Shown: positions 1 to 7,237, counted from the stretch's first letter. The stretch: 10,168 nt of DNA from Mariprofundus sp. (GCA_030951095.1 JAUZQI010000002.1:1-10168); one strand, 5' to 3'. A program made the numbers and translations. The notes: generated by a model not told the origin, from the sequence alone.

Positions 1-1
1 G

Positions 2-262
2 GATATATGCAGGATGACTGTACCCGAGAATATTTCAGGCCCGGGATTGATTATTTGCAATCCCCCCTATGGCGCCCGGATCAAAGGTGATGTTAAATCG
101 CTATACAAGAGCCTTGGGGCGGTCTTCAGTCAGCAGTTCTCAGGTTGGCGTATGGCAGTCATAGTGCCGGATCAGGGCTGCGAAAACGCGCTAGGCCTGA
201 AGGTGAAAAAACGGATTAAAATAAAACATGGTGGCAAGTGGGTGCATATCCTGCACATATGA
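2..262 (+). CDS. THUMP/RlmL-type class I SAM-dependent RNA methyltransferase, C-terminal end (partial)
   Basis: The reading frame is open from base 2, so this is the 3' end of a gene that begins outside the window; the ATG at 14 is internal. The visible part contains the NPPYGAR motif (residues 16-22 counted from that ATG), the catalytic motif IV of N6-adenine and guanine-N2 type methyltransferases. It is followed by a pattern usual for this family: a helix with LYKSLG, then FSGWRMAVIVPD, then a short LGLK/RIKIKHGG tail. Family members (RlmL N-terminal half, YpsC-like) methylate a base in 23S rRNA using S-adenosylmethionine in the cytoplasm. The protein stops directly after the methyltransferase fold, which suggests the single-methyltransferase form of about 370-390 residues and not the two-domain RlmKL fusion. 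The THUMP domain would be upstream and is not visible. The exact RNA target cannot be told from this fragment. Confidence 0.85.
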   Translation, partial: DICRMTVPENISGPGLIICNPPYGARIKGDVKSLYKSLGAVFSQQFSGWRMAVIVPDQGCENALGLKVKKRIKIKHGGKWVHILHI

Positions 263-398
263 TATTTTAATCTTTGTACGCACGAGTGGTTAAAACATCA
301 GACTTCTAATTGTTCATATAGCATGCCCAAATACATGTAGATGATGAAGTTTAATGTTTCAAAATATGAAAGCTTGGCATCATCTATACAATAATGAG
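263..398. other. Spacer between convergent genes, with an imperfect inverted repeat
   Basis: This is the 136-base AT-rich spacer between the plus-strand methyltransferase and the minus-strand DUF4105 gene. No coding sequence is supported. Its only structure is an inverted repeat with arms TAGATGATG at 338-346 and CATCATCTA at 378-386. The stem can extend inward through AAG/CTT (347-349 with 373-375), with two extra G bases bulged on the right arm. There is no clean run of T after either arm, so a classical intrinsic terminator is not shown. Its place between two converging genes would suit a weak bidirectional terminator. Confidence 0.4.
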
Positions 399-2318
399 TC
401 AGAAATACCAATTCACCATTGACTCAACTTCGCTGAAATTACGACCGCGTTCATGGTGATATGCTACGCGGTACCGAAATGCATAACGTGTACCGATTGG
501 AAAACTCTGACGCCAGCGAGCCACCAGGCTGGTATTTGTCTCGCCGAGCCCGAAGCGGATGCCGGTCAGTGATAGATCGGCTGTAGAATGTTCAAAAAAC
601 AGCAATGAGCCAACAGACAATCCAGCACCCAACGTATAATGGTTTTTGAATGCGGTCGCCGCCATGATCTTTCCCTTGAGAAGCATGTAGATTAAGTGTT
701 GTTGACCCATGCGATAACTGAAGCCGCTACTACCGTTCAACTGTACCCCTGTCGCCCAGCCTCTGTTGGTTAACATTCGTTCAATCCCTGCATTTATAGT
801 CCATGATATGGGCTTAAAGAAGGCGTCCCGAGGCGACAGTGATAAAATATCAATGATGGTTAAACGATCCAGATGAAGTTTTTTGTTGCCCAGGTCATAA
901 CGTGCGCGCAGATCGAGAAAGTTAATTTGAGAGCCGGCTGAATATCCGTTCAGTGGATCGAGTATATCGTGGTAGGCGGGTCGGAGTTGCAGGCTCAGAA
1001 AGTTTTCGCCATCGCGGCGGCCAAACCCGGCGGACAAGCGTGTGGTTCGGTGGCCTTGTTCGGGCTGGTGTGCCGGACGTCGTATTGCTGGCCATACATT
1101 GCCTGCAGGTAATTGGCTCCTTGCTATAAGAAGTCGATAATTTTGTGCGGCATGGGTGTCGGCCTGCGTATGTTGAAGTGCCAGATAGCGGCTATAGTCG
1201 TAAGCCAGTTCCAGAACACGCGAGCGTTCTTTGTTATTGCGGAGTGTATTTATTTGTTGATCGAATGCGGATGAGGGTTTGGTGGCAAGTTGCCACACCA
1301 CATCTTTCTCATGTGCATTAAGTAGAGCCAGATGCTGTTTTATGACGCTTGTTGATGATGCTCTGTATATTGCGTTTTTAGCCATACCGATTTTTACTAC
1401 GGCGCGTACCGTATCGGATGGAATGGCCTTGAAAGAGAAATCGTCGGTAAGGTGGCTTCCGGGGCGTGCGACATCTAGCAGTGAGAGAACGTGGTAGGAG
1501 CAGTTTTCAGTAAAGTAGTAGTAGTCGAACTTAATGGCTTTAACTTCCCATGCGTGGCGCAATAATTGATTGATCTCCTGTTGATTTAAATTCAGCGGAT
1601 ACTCCCAAATATCCCGGCTTTCAAGATCGCTGTACTGTTTGATTTTTTCGTAGTACGGGAGAATGGAAAAGAACCCCGGATAGCCACCGACGAGGCCTTT
1701 AAAGCTGTAGACCAAGGCGTTATCGGTTTCATCAACATTGGCTGCATAATTCAGGGCATAAGAGGCAAGCGGGGTTGATTTTCGGGAATCAGCAGGTGTT
1801 AGCCGAAGCAAAGTATGGCCGAACATGGACGATGGGCTGTTGAGATATGCCGCCGGGAAAACAAGTGTGGCACGGGTTGCACTTACTGCTTTGCGCCACT
1901 GCACCAGTTTCCTGCAATGTATGGCAGGAAGACCGAATGCATGAAGATTGAGTCGCTGGTTTAGCCAGTGTAGACGGGCTGGAAATCGGCACTGAGCATG
2001 ATTGTCATCATCGCCGGGGCGAAAAAAAGCGCGCAGGGTTGCTGCCAGCTCATTAGCCGGAGACGTTTTTCCGTCCGGTGCATTGAAAAAATTCGGATCA
2101 TCAGTCTGGCTTTGATAACTGTTTCCCTTGAGTTGGAAGTGAACCAGGCGAAGCCAGTCATCGTTCTGAGCCAAACGACTTGTGTTTACCTGTGCAATGA
2201 TTGTACCAACGGGTGACAATGGTGAAGCGGTTGCTGGCGATGCTCCGTTGAAGGCTAGCAGCATACCCAGAAGAACGAGGCGCGTTCCTCCGGGTAGCGA
2301 CAGCTTATCGCGAATCAA
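399..2318 (-). CDS. DUF4105 / Lnb N-terminal periplasmic domain protein with barrel-like C-terminus
   Basis: This 639-residue exported protein starts with TTG at 2318, whose bases overlap the TGA stop of the DUF3015 gene. The TTG start is preferred because it gives a good signal peptide: basic residues R3, K5 and R13, hydrophobic LVLLGMLLAF, then an Ala-rich cleavage region near 29-32. Residues about 150-290 match the DUF4105 family: SPSSMFGHTLLRL with His168, a GLVGGYPG-type loop around 208-216, and TENCSY with Cys273. His168 and Cys273 are the likely active-site pair. Cys110 and Cys135 could form a disulfide. The domain occurs in Lnb, a lipoprotein N-acyltransferase, so acyl transfer is one possibility, not shown here. 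From about residue 420 to the end the sequence alternates polar and hydrophobic residues and ends in NWYF with a terminal Phe, a typical sign of an outer-membrane beta-barrel. No Shine-Dalgarno stands out, so translation probably depends on coupling to the upstream gene. Confidence 0.85.
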   Translation of the reverse strand: MIRDKLSLPGGTRLVLLGMLLAFNGASPATASPLSPVGTIIAQVNTSRLAQNDDWLRLVHFQLKGNSYQSQTDDPNFFNAPDGKTSPANELAATLRAFFRPGDDDNHAQCRFPARLHWLNQRLNLHAFGLPAIHCRKLVQWRKAVSATRATLVFPAAYLNSPSSMFGHTLLRLTPADSRKSTPLASYALNYAANVDETDNALVYSFKGLVGGYPGFFSILPYYEKIKQYSDLESRDIWEYPLNLNQQEINQLLRHAWEVKAIKFDYYYFTENCSYHVLSLLDVARPGSHLTDDFSFKAIPSDTVRAVVKIGMAKNAIYRASSTSVIKQHLALLNAHEKDVVWQLATKPSSAFDQQINTLRNNKERSRVLELAYDYSRYLALQHTQADTHAAQNYRLLIARSQLPAGNVWPAIRRPAHQPEQGHRTTRLSAGFGRRDGENFLSLQLRPAYHDILDPLNGYSAGSQINFLDLRARYDLGNKKLHLDRLTIIDILSLSPRDAFFKPISWTINAGIERMLTNRGWATGVQLNGSSGFSYRMGQQHLIYMLLKGKIMAATAFKNHYTLGAGLSVGSLLFFEHSTADLSLTGIRFGLGETNTSLVARWRQSFPIGTRYAFRYRVAYHHERGRNFSEVESMVNWYF

Positions 2319-2794
2319 CCAGCGTATTTCGCGAGAATTACATCTTGTTTCATAACATTATTTAAGTTGGCAATTACTTCGTTACTATGGATGTTGTCAC
2401 GGGTGAAAATGGTGGCGAACTGGTCGTGCGTCAATACCTTGAATCGTTCGCTATCCTGTGAGGAAATCCCCATAAGGTTGGCCAGCGTATCCATGGATTC
2501 ACCAGAGCCTGTAGCCATGCCACGTGCAACTTTTTCCATATTATGATCAATAAAATCTACTGCCGCTACGCTGATGGGCTGACTTGCGTTGCAGCCCGAA
2601 GTACCAGACGTCATACCGAACGTCTGGTTGCCCAATGTGCCATTGGTGGTTGCTGCCAGTACGTGCGGAGCAAGGCCGCTCTGCCCCTTGAATATCATGG
2701 CGCCGGCGCCACAGCCCGAGCCGCTATCGTTTGCGGCAAATGCCACACTGGATCCAGCCAATAATGTGACTGCCAATATCGTTCTTTTTATCAT
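2315..2794 (-). CDS. DUF3015 family periplasmic protein
   Basis: This is a 159-residue secreted protein of unknown function. Residues 1-20 form a clear signal peptide: K3 and R4, hydrophobic TILAVTLLAGSSV, cleavage after AFA. The mature part shows the DUF3015 pattern: GCGAGAMIF near 27-35, TTNGTLGNQTFG near 49-60 and TSGTSGC near 62-68. Cys28 and Cys68 probably make a disulfide. The C-terminal half (about 77-155) is helical, with DFIDHNMEKVARGMATGSGE and a tail likely to be alpha-helical. Two in-frame ATGs lie at 2800 and 2794. I chose 2794 because AAGGGAG at 2808-2802 leaves 7 bases to it but only 1 base to the ATG at 2800. The stop TGA overlaps the TTG start of the DUF4105 gene, so the two are translationally coupled and probably act together in the envelope. 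Biochemical function is not known for the family as far as I can recall. Confidence 0.87.
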   Translation of the reverse strand: MIKRTILAVTLLAGSSVAFAANDSGSGCGAGAMIFKGQSGLAPHVLAATTNGTLGNQTFGMTSGTSGCNASQPISVAAVDFIDHNMEKVARGMATGSGESMDTLANLMGISSQDSERFKVLTHDQFATIFTRDNIHSNEVIANLNNVMKQDVILAKYAG

Positions 2795-3015
2795 GTACAT
2801 ACTCCCTTTCCCAATTGTTTTGATGGTGATAAGCCATTGGTGTTATTTGTCTGGCTGCTCACTCAGCTCGCGCATTTCTAGAGCCTGAGCAAATTGTACA
2901 GTGGGGTTTATAGAGCACAAGGAAAAACCTTGTGCATTTTCCGAAGATTCTGATGCAGGTTACATTTTTTCTGGAAGAGGATTCTTTCGCCTCGACGCTG
3001 CAATACGACTTTAGT
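2795..3015 (-). promoter_or_regulatory. ilvA/DUF3015 spacer: possible promoter overlapping a perfect hairpin
   Basis: This 221-base region lies between the end of ilvA and the start of the DUF3015-DUF4105 unit, all on the minus strand. A perfect inverted repeat has arms GCACAAGG (2915-2922) and CCTTGTGC (2928-2935) around a five-base loop. On the minus strand the arm ends in TTGTGC (2920-2915), a weak -35-like hexamer. After a 16-base spacer comes TACAAT (2898-2893), a good -10-like hexamer. The hairpin could end ilvA transcription, but no T-run follows it on the minus strand. It could also be an operator over the -35 element. A second imperfect hairpin, CTCAGCTC (2862-2869) with GAGCCTGAG (2881-2889), would lie in the 5' leader. 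No gene is supported here on either strand. Confidence 0.35.
2802..2808 (-). promoter_or_regulatory. Ribosome binding site deciding the DUF3015 start
   Basis: On the minus strand the sequence is AAGGGAG followed by T, ATG, TAC, ATG. The first ATG (2800) is only 1 base from the site, too close for initiation. The second (2794) is 7 bases away, the ideal distance. This supports a protein starting MIKRT. Confidence 0.7.
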
Positions 3016-4527
3016 TTATTGCAGAAACAGAGCATAAGCCGGGTTGTTCGTTTCATTGACGTAAGGGTAGCCGAGTTCATCGAGATAGGATTCAAATGCC
3101 TGACGGTCTTCGAGCGGCACTTCCACGCCGGCCAGGACGCGCCCGAAGGCGGCGGCATGGTTACGATAGTGGAACAGGGAAATATTCCAGCGGCCTCCGG
3201 CACGGTTAAGGAATTTCAGCAGTGCAGCGGGGCGTTCCGGGAACTCGAAACGGTATAACATCTCGTTTTTTACCAGTGAGCAGCGGCCTCCAACCATGTG
3301 TCGGATATGCAATTTGGCCAGTTCATTATCATGTAGATTCAGTGTTGGTAATTGGGCAGCCTCCAGCGCTTGCTGTATGGCTTTGGCTTCTTCGGGGCTC
3401 GTAATGCCAATACCGGCAAAGACATGTGCTTCTGAACGGCTGGACATGCGGTAATTGAATTCGGTGATATTACGATCTCCGATAATACGGCAGAAATCCA
3501 GAAATGAACCGGGACGTTCGGGGATGGTCACGGCAAAAAGCGCCTCACGTCCTTCACCCATTTCAGTACGTTCGGCCACATGACGCATGCGGTCAAAATT
3601 CATATTGGCACCACTGTTGATGGCAGCCAGTATCTGTCCACGTGCGCCGGTTTGCAGCACATATTTTTTCATACCAGCTACTCCGAGTGCGCCGGCTGGT
3701 TCGACGATACTGCGATTATCCTCGTAGATATCCTTGATAGCGGCGCAGATTTCATCGGTATCGACGAGCAGGATGTCATCGACATAGCGTTGAACCAGAT
3801 CGAACGTATATTTGCCCACTTTTTTTACAGCTACACCGTCGGCGAAAATGCCGACCTGATCCAGCGTCACACGTTCACCCGTTTTGATCGAATCGTGCAT
3901 GGCAGCTGAATCAACCGGCTCAACACCGACAATCTTCGTATCGGGCGAATATTTTTTGAGGTAAAGCGCCATGCCGGCAATGAGTCCGCCTCCGCCAATC
4001 GGCACAAATACTGCATCCAGATCAGCCGGTGCCTGGCGTAACATTTCTTCTGCAATGGTTCCCTGGCCTGCAATTACCTGTGGATCATCATACGGGTGAA
4101 TGAATACTTTTCCGGTTTTTTCGCATAGTTCGTTTGCATGTACGCTGGCATCGGAATAACTGTCACCGTAAAGAACCACCTTCCCGCCCAGTTGCTCGAC
4201 GGCTTTAACCTTGATTTCGGGCGTGGTGCGCGGCATGACAATAGTTGCCTCAATGCCGAGTTTATGGCTGGACAATGCCACGCCCTGAGCATGATTGCCG
4301 GCTGAGGCGCAGATGACACCGCGTTCGCATTCTTGCTCGCTCAAGCGGGCGATTTTGTTGTAGGCACCACGCAATTTGAAAGAGAATACCGGTTGCAAAT
4401 CCTCGCGTTTGAACAACACTTCATTGCGTAATCGCGATGACAGTTTAGGTGCCAGTTGCAGGGGAGTCTCGATTGCTACGTCATAGACGCGTGCTTGTTC
4501 GATGGCCTCAAGGTATAAATCGCTCAT
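3016..4527 (-). CDS. ilvA: Threonine ammonia-lyase (threonine deaminase), biosynthetic, two ACT-like domains
   Basis: This cytoplasmic pyridoxal-phosphate enzyme turns L-threonine into 2-oxobutanoate and ammonia, the first committed step of isoleucine synthesis. From the ATG at 4527 it is 503 residues, close to the usual length for short biosynthetic IlvA. The catalytic domain spans about 15-320. It has Lys51 in SFKLRGA, which forms the Schiff base, SAGNHAQG at 75-82, and the phosphate-binding loop GGGGLIAG at 178-185. Two regulatory ACT-like domains follow at about 328-400 and 423-495, each opening with a PERP segment, so feedback inhibition by isoleucine is expected. The frame stays open upstream to 4674, but that extension has no family resemblance and would run over the divergent pabC gene. 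The start at 4527 begins MSDLYLEAI, as family members do. The gene stands alone, away from other ilv genes. Confidence 0.96.
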   Translation of the reverse strand: MSDLYLEAIEQARVYDVAIETPLQLAPKLSSRLRNEVLFKREDLQPVFSFKLRGAYNKIARLSEQECERGVICASAGNHAQGVALSSHKLGIEATIVMPRTTPEIKVKAVEQLGGKVVLYGDSYSDASVHANELCEKTGKVFIHPYDDPQVIAGQGTIAEEMLRQAPADLDAVFVPIGGGGLIAGMALYLKKYSPDTKIVGVEPVDSAAMHDSIKTGERVTLDQVGIFADGVAVKKVGKYTFDLVQRYVDDILLVDTDEICAAIKDIYEDNRSIVEPAGALGVAGMKKYVLQTGARGQILAAINSGANMNFDRMRHVAERTEMGEGREALFAVTIPERPGSFLDFCRIIGDRNITEFNYRMSSRSEAHVFAGIGITSPEEAKAIQQALEAAQLPTLNLHDNELAKLHIRHMVGGRCSLVKNEMLYRFEFPERPAALLKFLNRAGGRWNISLFHYRNHAAAFGRVLAGVEVPLEDRQAFESYLDELGYPYVNETNNPAYALFLQ

Positions 4528-4581
4528 GGGACGGCTTCTACCACGAACGAAACGGGGATTCGAGTTTTGAAAATTATCACA
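4528..4581. promoter_or_regulatory. Divergent ilvA/pabC control region with possible ilvA extended -10
   Basis: Only 39 bases separate the ilvA and pabC starts, so each promoter must overlap the other gene. On the minus strand TGTGATAAT (4581-4573) resembles an extended -10 element (TG, one base, then GATAAT). It would start an ilvA transcript with a leader of about 40 bases. No matching -35 is visible. For pabC, TATAAA at 4514-4519 inside ilvA is the best -10-like hexamer, but its -35 region is poor. These are inspections by eye only. Confidence 0.3.
4554..4558 (+). promoter_or_regulatory. Ribosome binding site supporting the TTG start of pabC
   Basis: GGGGA lies 8 bases upstream of the TTG at 4567. 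The first ATG in frame, at 4591, has only TTGAG before it and would place the conserved DRGLAY motif at residue 2. The TTG start is therefore preferred. Confidence 0.5.
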
Positions 4582-5349
4582 GTTGAGCAGATGGACAGGG
4601 GGTTGGCTTACGCCGAAGCCTGTTTCGAGACCTTCCGGGTGATTGATGGTCAGATATTCGACTGGTCCGGTCATTGGCGGCGATTGGCATTGGGATTATC
4701 CGAATTCGGGCTGCTGTTGTCACCGGGGCACGATGAAGAAGTGTTGTTTGCCTGTCTACGGGAGGCAGCCAAAGTTGGGGATGATACGCTGGTTCGCCTT
4801 ACTATAAGTGGTGGTGAAAGCCGTTGGGGCCTGACCAGAAGGGCGGATGAGCCAATCGTATATATCCAGTCTGTAGCATACGCAGCCAGTCAGCCAGCAG
4901 AATTCTTGCGGCTGGCCACGTGGCCGTTTGCATTGCAAAAGAAAACAGCCAAGTTCGTGGCTGATTATGCGGATACGTTGCGGGCATTGCATGGTCCAGT
5001 GGATGCCCATGTATTGTTTGAGCAGGGCGGTTTGCTGTTGGCAACGGCTAGCGCGAATATTTTGCTTTATCGTGATTGTTCGTGGTGTACGCCGCCGGAT
5101 ACAGTCGGTGTATTACCGGGCCGGGTGCGTAATTTTTTGATTCGGCATAAACTGGTGCGTGAAATGCCGTGCCCGGTGGACTGGTTGCAAGATTGCGAAA
5201 CAATGGCTGTATGTAATAGCGGCCTGTTTATTCAACCGGTAGCATGGGTCGAGGGTGTCGAACGGGGAGAACCCATGGTTATGCGGCACCGGATGTTGCG
5301 GACATTGACCGATGCACTGGGTGCAGCAGAGGGTGTGCGGCTGAGATGA
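4567..5349 (+). CDS. pabC: Aminotransferase class IV protein, probable aminodeoxychorismate lyase
   Basis: This is a 260-residue fold-type IV pyridoxal-phosphate enzyme. Position directly before mltG, with tmk and holB downstream, is the standard place for PabC, which splits 4-amino-4-deoxychorismate into p-aminobenzoate and pyruvate for folate synthesis. Family features are DRGLAYAEACFETFRVIDG at 10-28, HWRRL at 36-40, Lys129 in TAKFVADY as the likely Schiff-base lysine, SANIL at 162-166, and GVLPGRVRNFL at 181-191. The protein is divergent. The usual GDG of the first motif is AEA. The glutamate that normally sits five residues before the Asn of the xxNLF motif and binds the cofactor ring nitrogen is Ala159 here. 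Function as PabC thus rests largely on context; another class IV activity is possible. Translation starts at TTG (4567). The stop lies 7 bases before mltG, so the two are cotranscribed. Confidence 0.85.
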   Translation: MKIITVEQMDRGLAYAEACFETFRVIDGQIFDWSGHWRRLALGLSEFGLLLSPGHDEEVLFACLREAAKVGDDTLVRLTISGGESRWGLTRRADEPIVYIQSVAYAASQPAEFLRLATWPFALQKKTAKFVADYADTLRALHGPVDAHVLFEQGGLLLATASANILLYRDCSWCTPPDTVGVLPGRVRNFLIRHKLVREMPCPVDWLQDCETMAVCNSGLFIQPVAWVEGVERGEPMVMRHRMLRTLTDALGAAEGVRLR

Positions 5350-5356
5350 GAATACG

Positions 5357-6346
5357 ATGAAAAAATTATTTTTATTTTCACTAATTGTCGGGTTGTTGTT
5401 GGCAGGCTTGGCTGCTGGTTGGTTCTATATCCAAACCGGAGCCGTTCATGCACCGCAACAGTCCGTAGAGCTGATGATACCGAAAGGTGCCGGGGCAATA
5501 AAAATCGCACAACTGTTGGAGCAGCACGATGTTATTATATCCAGTCGGGCTTTTCGTCTGAAGGTGCGTTTGGATGGTAGCGGTGGCCGTTTGCGCAGTG
5601 GCCTGTATCGTTTTGATCAGCCGGCAACGATGGCTCAGATTATAGTGCGCCTGGAACAGGGCGATATAATGCATTTCCAGGTCACCGTACCGGAAGGGCT
5701 GAGAACCGATGAGGTATTGCATCTGCTGGCTGAGAAAACCGGCACGTCTCTGTCTGATTGGAAGGCTGCTATTAAAACCATATTGCAGGCAGATACTGAA
5801 GGACGGTTGTTGCCGGAAACATATCAGTACACCAAGCCTGTGCGGATCGAACAGATGCTGAAATCAATGGTGGACGGCCAGCGTAAAATTCTGGCTGAAC
5901 TTTCCAGTGATACGGTGGTGCAAAACAAATTACGCATCATGGCTTCGATTATCGAAAAGGAGACCATGATTGCCAAAGAACGGCCACTGGTTGCCGCAGT
6001 GATTCGCAATCGCCTGCAAAAGGGCATGCCGCTGCAGATGGATCCAACGGTGATTTACGGCATCTGGAAAACGACCGGCAGCTTTTCGGGCAATATCCAC
6101 AAAAAAGATTTGAGTACGGACACGCCATGGAGCACCTATACCCGCAAAGGTTTGCCGCCAACGCCGATCAGTAATCCGGGTGCGGCCTCGCTGCGGGCCG
6201 CGGCAGCACCGGCTAAAGTGCCTTTTCTGTATTTTGTGGCCGACGGTTCCGGTGGCCATCAGTTTGCTGCCACGTTGGCCGATCATCAGGCCAATGTAGC
6301 ACGATGGGTTAGAATGGAACGCCAGCGCCAAAATAAGCGCAAATAA
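5357..6346 (+). CDS. mltG: Endolytic murein transglycosylase MltG
   Basis: MltG is an inner-membrane lytic transglycosylase that cuts nascent glycan strands and is thought to end their elongation. The protein has 329 residues, close to the E. coli length of 340. An N-terminal membrane anchor covers about 3-24 (LFLFSLIVGLLLAGLAAGWF), with the rest in the periplasm. A LysM-like region spans about 36-105, with IPKGAGAIKIAQLL and SGLYRF. The catalytic domain holds LPETY at 152-156, ASIIEKET at 196-203 with Glu200 as the predicted catalytic residue, INRL-type helix VIRNRLQKGMPLQMDP at 215-230, and GLPPTPISNPG at 265-275. All key motifs are intact. It follows pabC by 7 bases and precedes the sigma factor gene by 15. 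The C-terminus is a short basic tail, RQRQNKRK. Confidence 0.95.
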   Translation: MKKLFLFSLIVGLLLAGLAAGWFYIQTGAVHAPQQSVELMIPKGAGAIKIAQLLEQHDVIISSRAFRLKVRLDGSGGRLRSGLYRFDQPATMAQIIVRLEQGDIMHFQVTVPEGLRTDEVLHLLAEKTGTSLSDWKAAIKTILQADTEGRLLPETYQYTKPVRIEQMLKSMVDGQRKILAELSSDTVVQNKLRIMASIIEKETMIAKERPLVAAVIRNRLQKGMPLQMDPTVIYGIWKTTGSFSGNIHKKDLSTDTPWSTYTRKGLPPTPISNPGAASLRAAAAPAKVPFLYFVADGSGGHQFAATLADHQANVARWVRMERQRQNKRK

Positions 6347-6361
6347 CCAAGCGAATCGGAC

Positions 6362-7201
6362 ATGAGAAAAAACACTGCATTAAAGGCACTGACCAGCCTC
6401 GACCTCTTCTATCAGGAACTGCGCAAGATCCCACAATTGAGCCGGGAAGAAGAAGATAAACTGGCGCGCAAATGGCAGAATGATTACGACCTCGGCGCAG
6501 TGCAGGAGTTAATCTCGGCCAATCTGCACAGTGTCGCCGCGATTGTGCGCGAATATCGCCATTTCGGTTTGCCCGAAGAGGATTTGATTCAGGAGGGAAC
6601 GCTGGGTTTGATGCATGCGGTCAAACGCTTCGATCCGGATCGGGGTTTCCGATTGAAGACCTATGCTTCCTACTGGATTCGGGCATCCATTCACGATTTT
6701 ATTCTGCGTTCCTGGAGCATTGTAAAAATGGGAACCAACAAATTGCAGCGCCGCATTTTTGCCGGCCTGCAGAAGGCGGAATGCGCTATTGCTGCGCTGG
6801 AAGGCAGAAATCTTGAAAAAGTAGCCGAGCAGTATGGCACCAGCGGCGAATCTTATCAGACGATTGCTTCATCTTTTTTGCGGCGTGATTTTTCGATTGA
6901 TTCAGACCATGGCGATGAAGGCCATGTGCTGGAATTGCCCGCACCGGAAGAAACACCCGAACAGCAATTGGAAAGAAAGGATTGGAAGGCTTTTGCCCAC
7001 AACCAGCTTGAGCAGGCTATGGCGGTGCTGTCAGATCGGGATCGCTATGTCATTCGTCAGCGACGGTTGATAGATCCACCGGCGACATTAAAGGAATTAT
7101 CCGAGGAGCTGGGTATTTCCATTGAGCGAGTGCGTCAACTGGAAGCGCGTGCGATGAAGAAAATGGGGGAGCTGTGTGCGGATTTGTCGTTTGATGGGTG
7201 A
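6362..7201 (+). CDS. RpoH-like (sigma-32 type) alternative RNA polymerase sigma factor
   Basis: This 279-residue group 3 sigma-70 family protein would direct RNA polymerase to a special promoter set. Region 1.2 is at about 10-40. Region 2 covers about 50-120, with DLIQEGTLGLMHAVKRF at 74-90 and YWIRASIHDFILRSWSIVK at 104-122. This wording is the RpoH hallmark and differs from housekeeping RpoD. The RpoH box follows as QRRIFAGLQ at 129-137, where E. coli has QRKLFFNLR; the FN-R part is changed. Region 4 with its helix-turn-helix is at about 242-266 (TLKELSEELGISIERVRQLE). A strong heat-shock sigma assignment is reasonable, but whether it is the main RpoH of the cell or a second copy cannot be told. 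The upstream Shine-Dalgarno is weak, and the gene sits 15 bases after mltG in the middle of a growth-gene operon. That is not its usual place. Confidence 0.85.
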   Translation: MRKNTALKALTSLDLFYQELRKIPQLSREEEDKLARKWQNDYDLGAVQELISANLHSVAAIVREYRHFGLPEEDLIQEGTLGLMHAVKRFDPDRGFRLKTYASYWIRASIHDFILRSWSIVKMGTNKLQRRIFAGLQKAECAIAALEGRNLEKVAEQYGTSGESYQTIASSFLRRDFSIDSDHGDEGHVLELPAPEETPEQQLERKDWKAFAHNQLEQAMAVLSDRDRYVIRQRRLIDPPATLKELSEELGISIERVRQLEARAMKKMGELCADLSFDG

Positions 7202-7237
7202 TATCCGGTTAGCCTGCCCATTGAGGCATGTGGTTAC

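Noticed and set aside
2543..2888. Plus-strand frames opposite the DUF3015 gene
   Set aside because: The minus-strand frame has a signal peptide, ribosome site and family motifs; the plus-strand frames have none.
2915..2935. Intrinsic terminator of ilvA
   Set aside because: The stem is perfect but the minus strand continues TCTATAAACC with no T-run, so it is reported only as a hairpin of unknown role.
2932..3258. Plus-strand frame over the ilvA end, and similar frames opposite pabC, mltG, tmk and holB
   Set aside because: They lie opposite or out of frame with strongly supported genes and show no recognisable motif.
4528..4674. Upstream extension of the ilvA frame to 4674, giving 552 residues
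   Set aside because: The added 49 residues resemble no threonine deaminase, overlap the start of pabC, and the ATG at 4527 gives the normal N-terminus and length.
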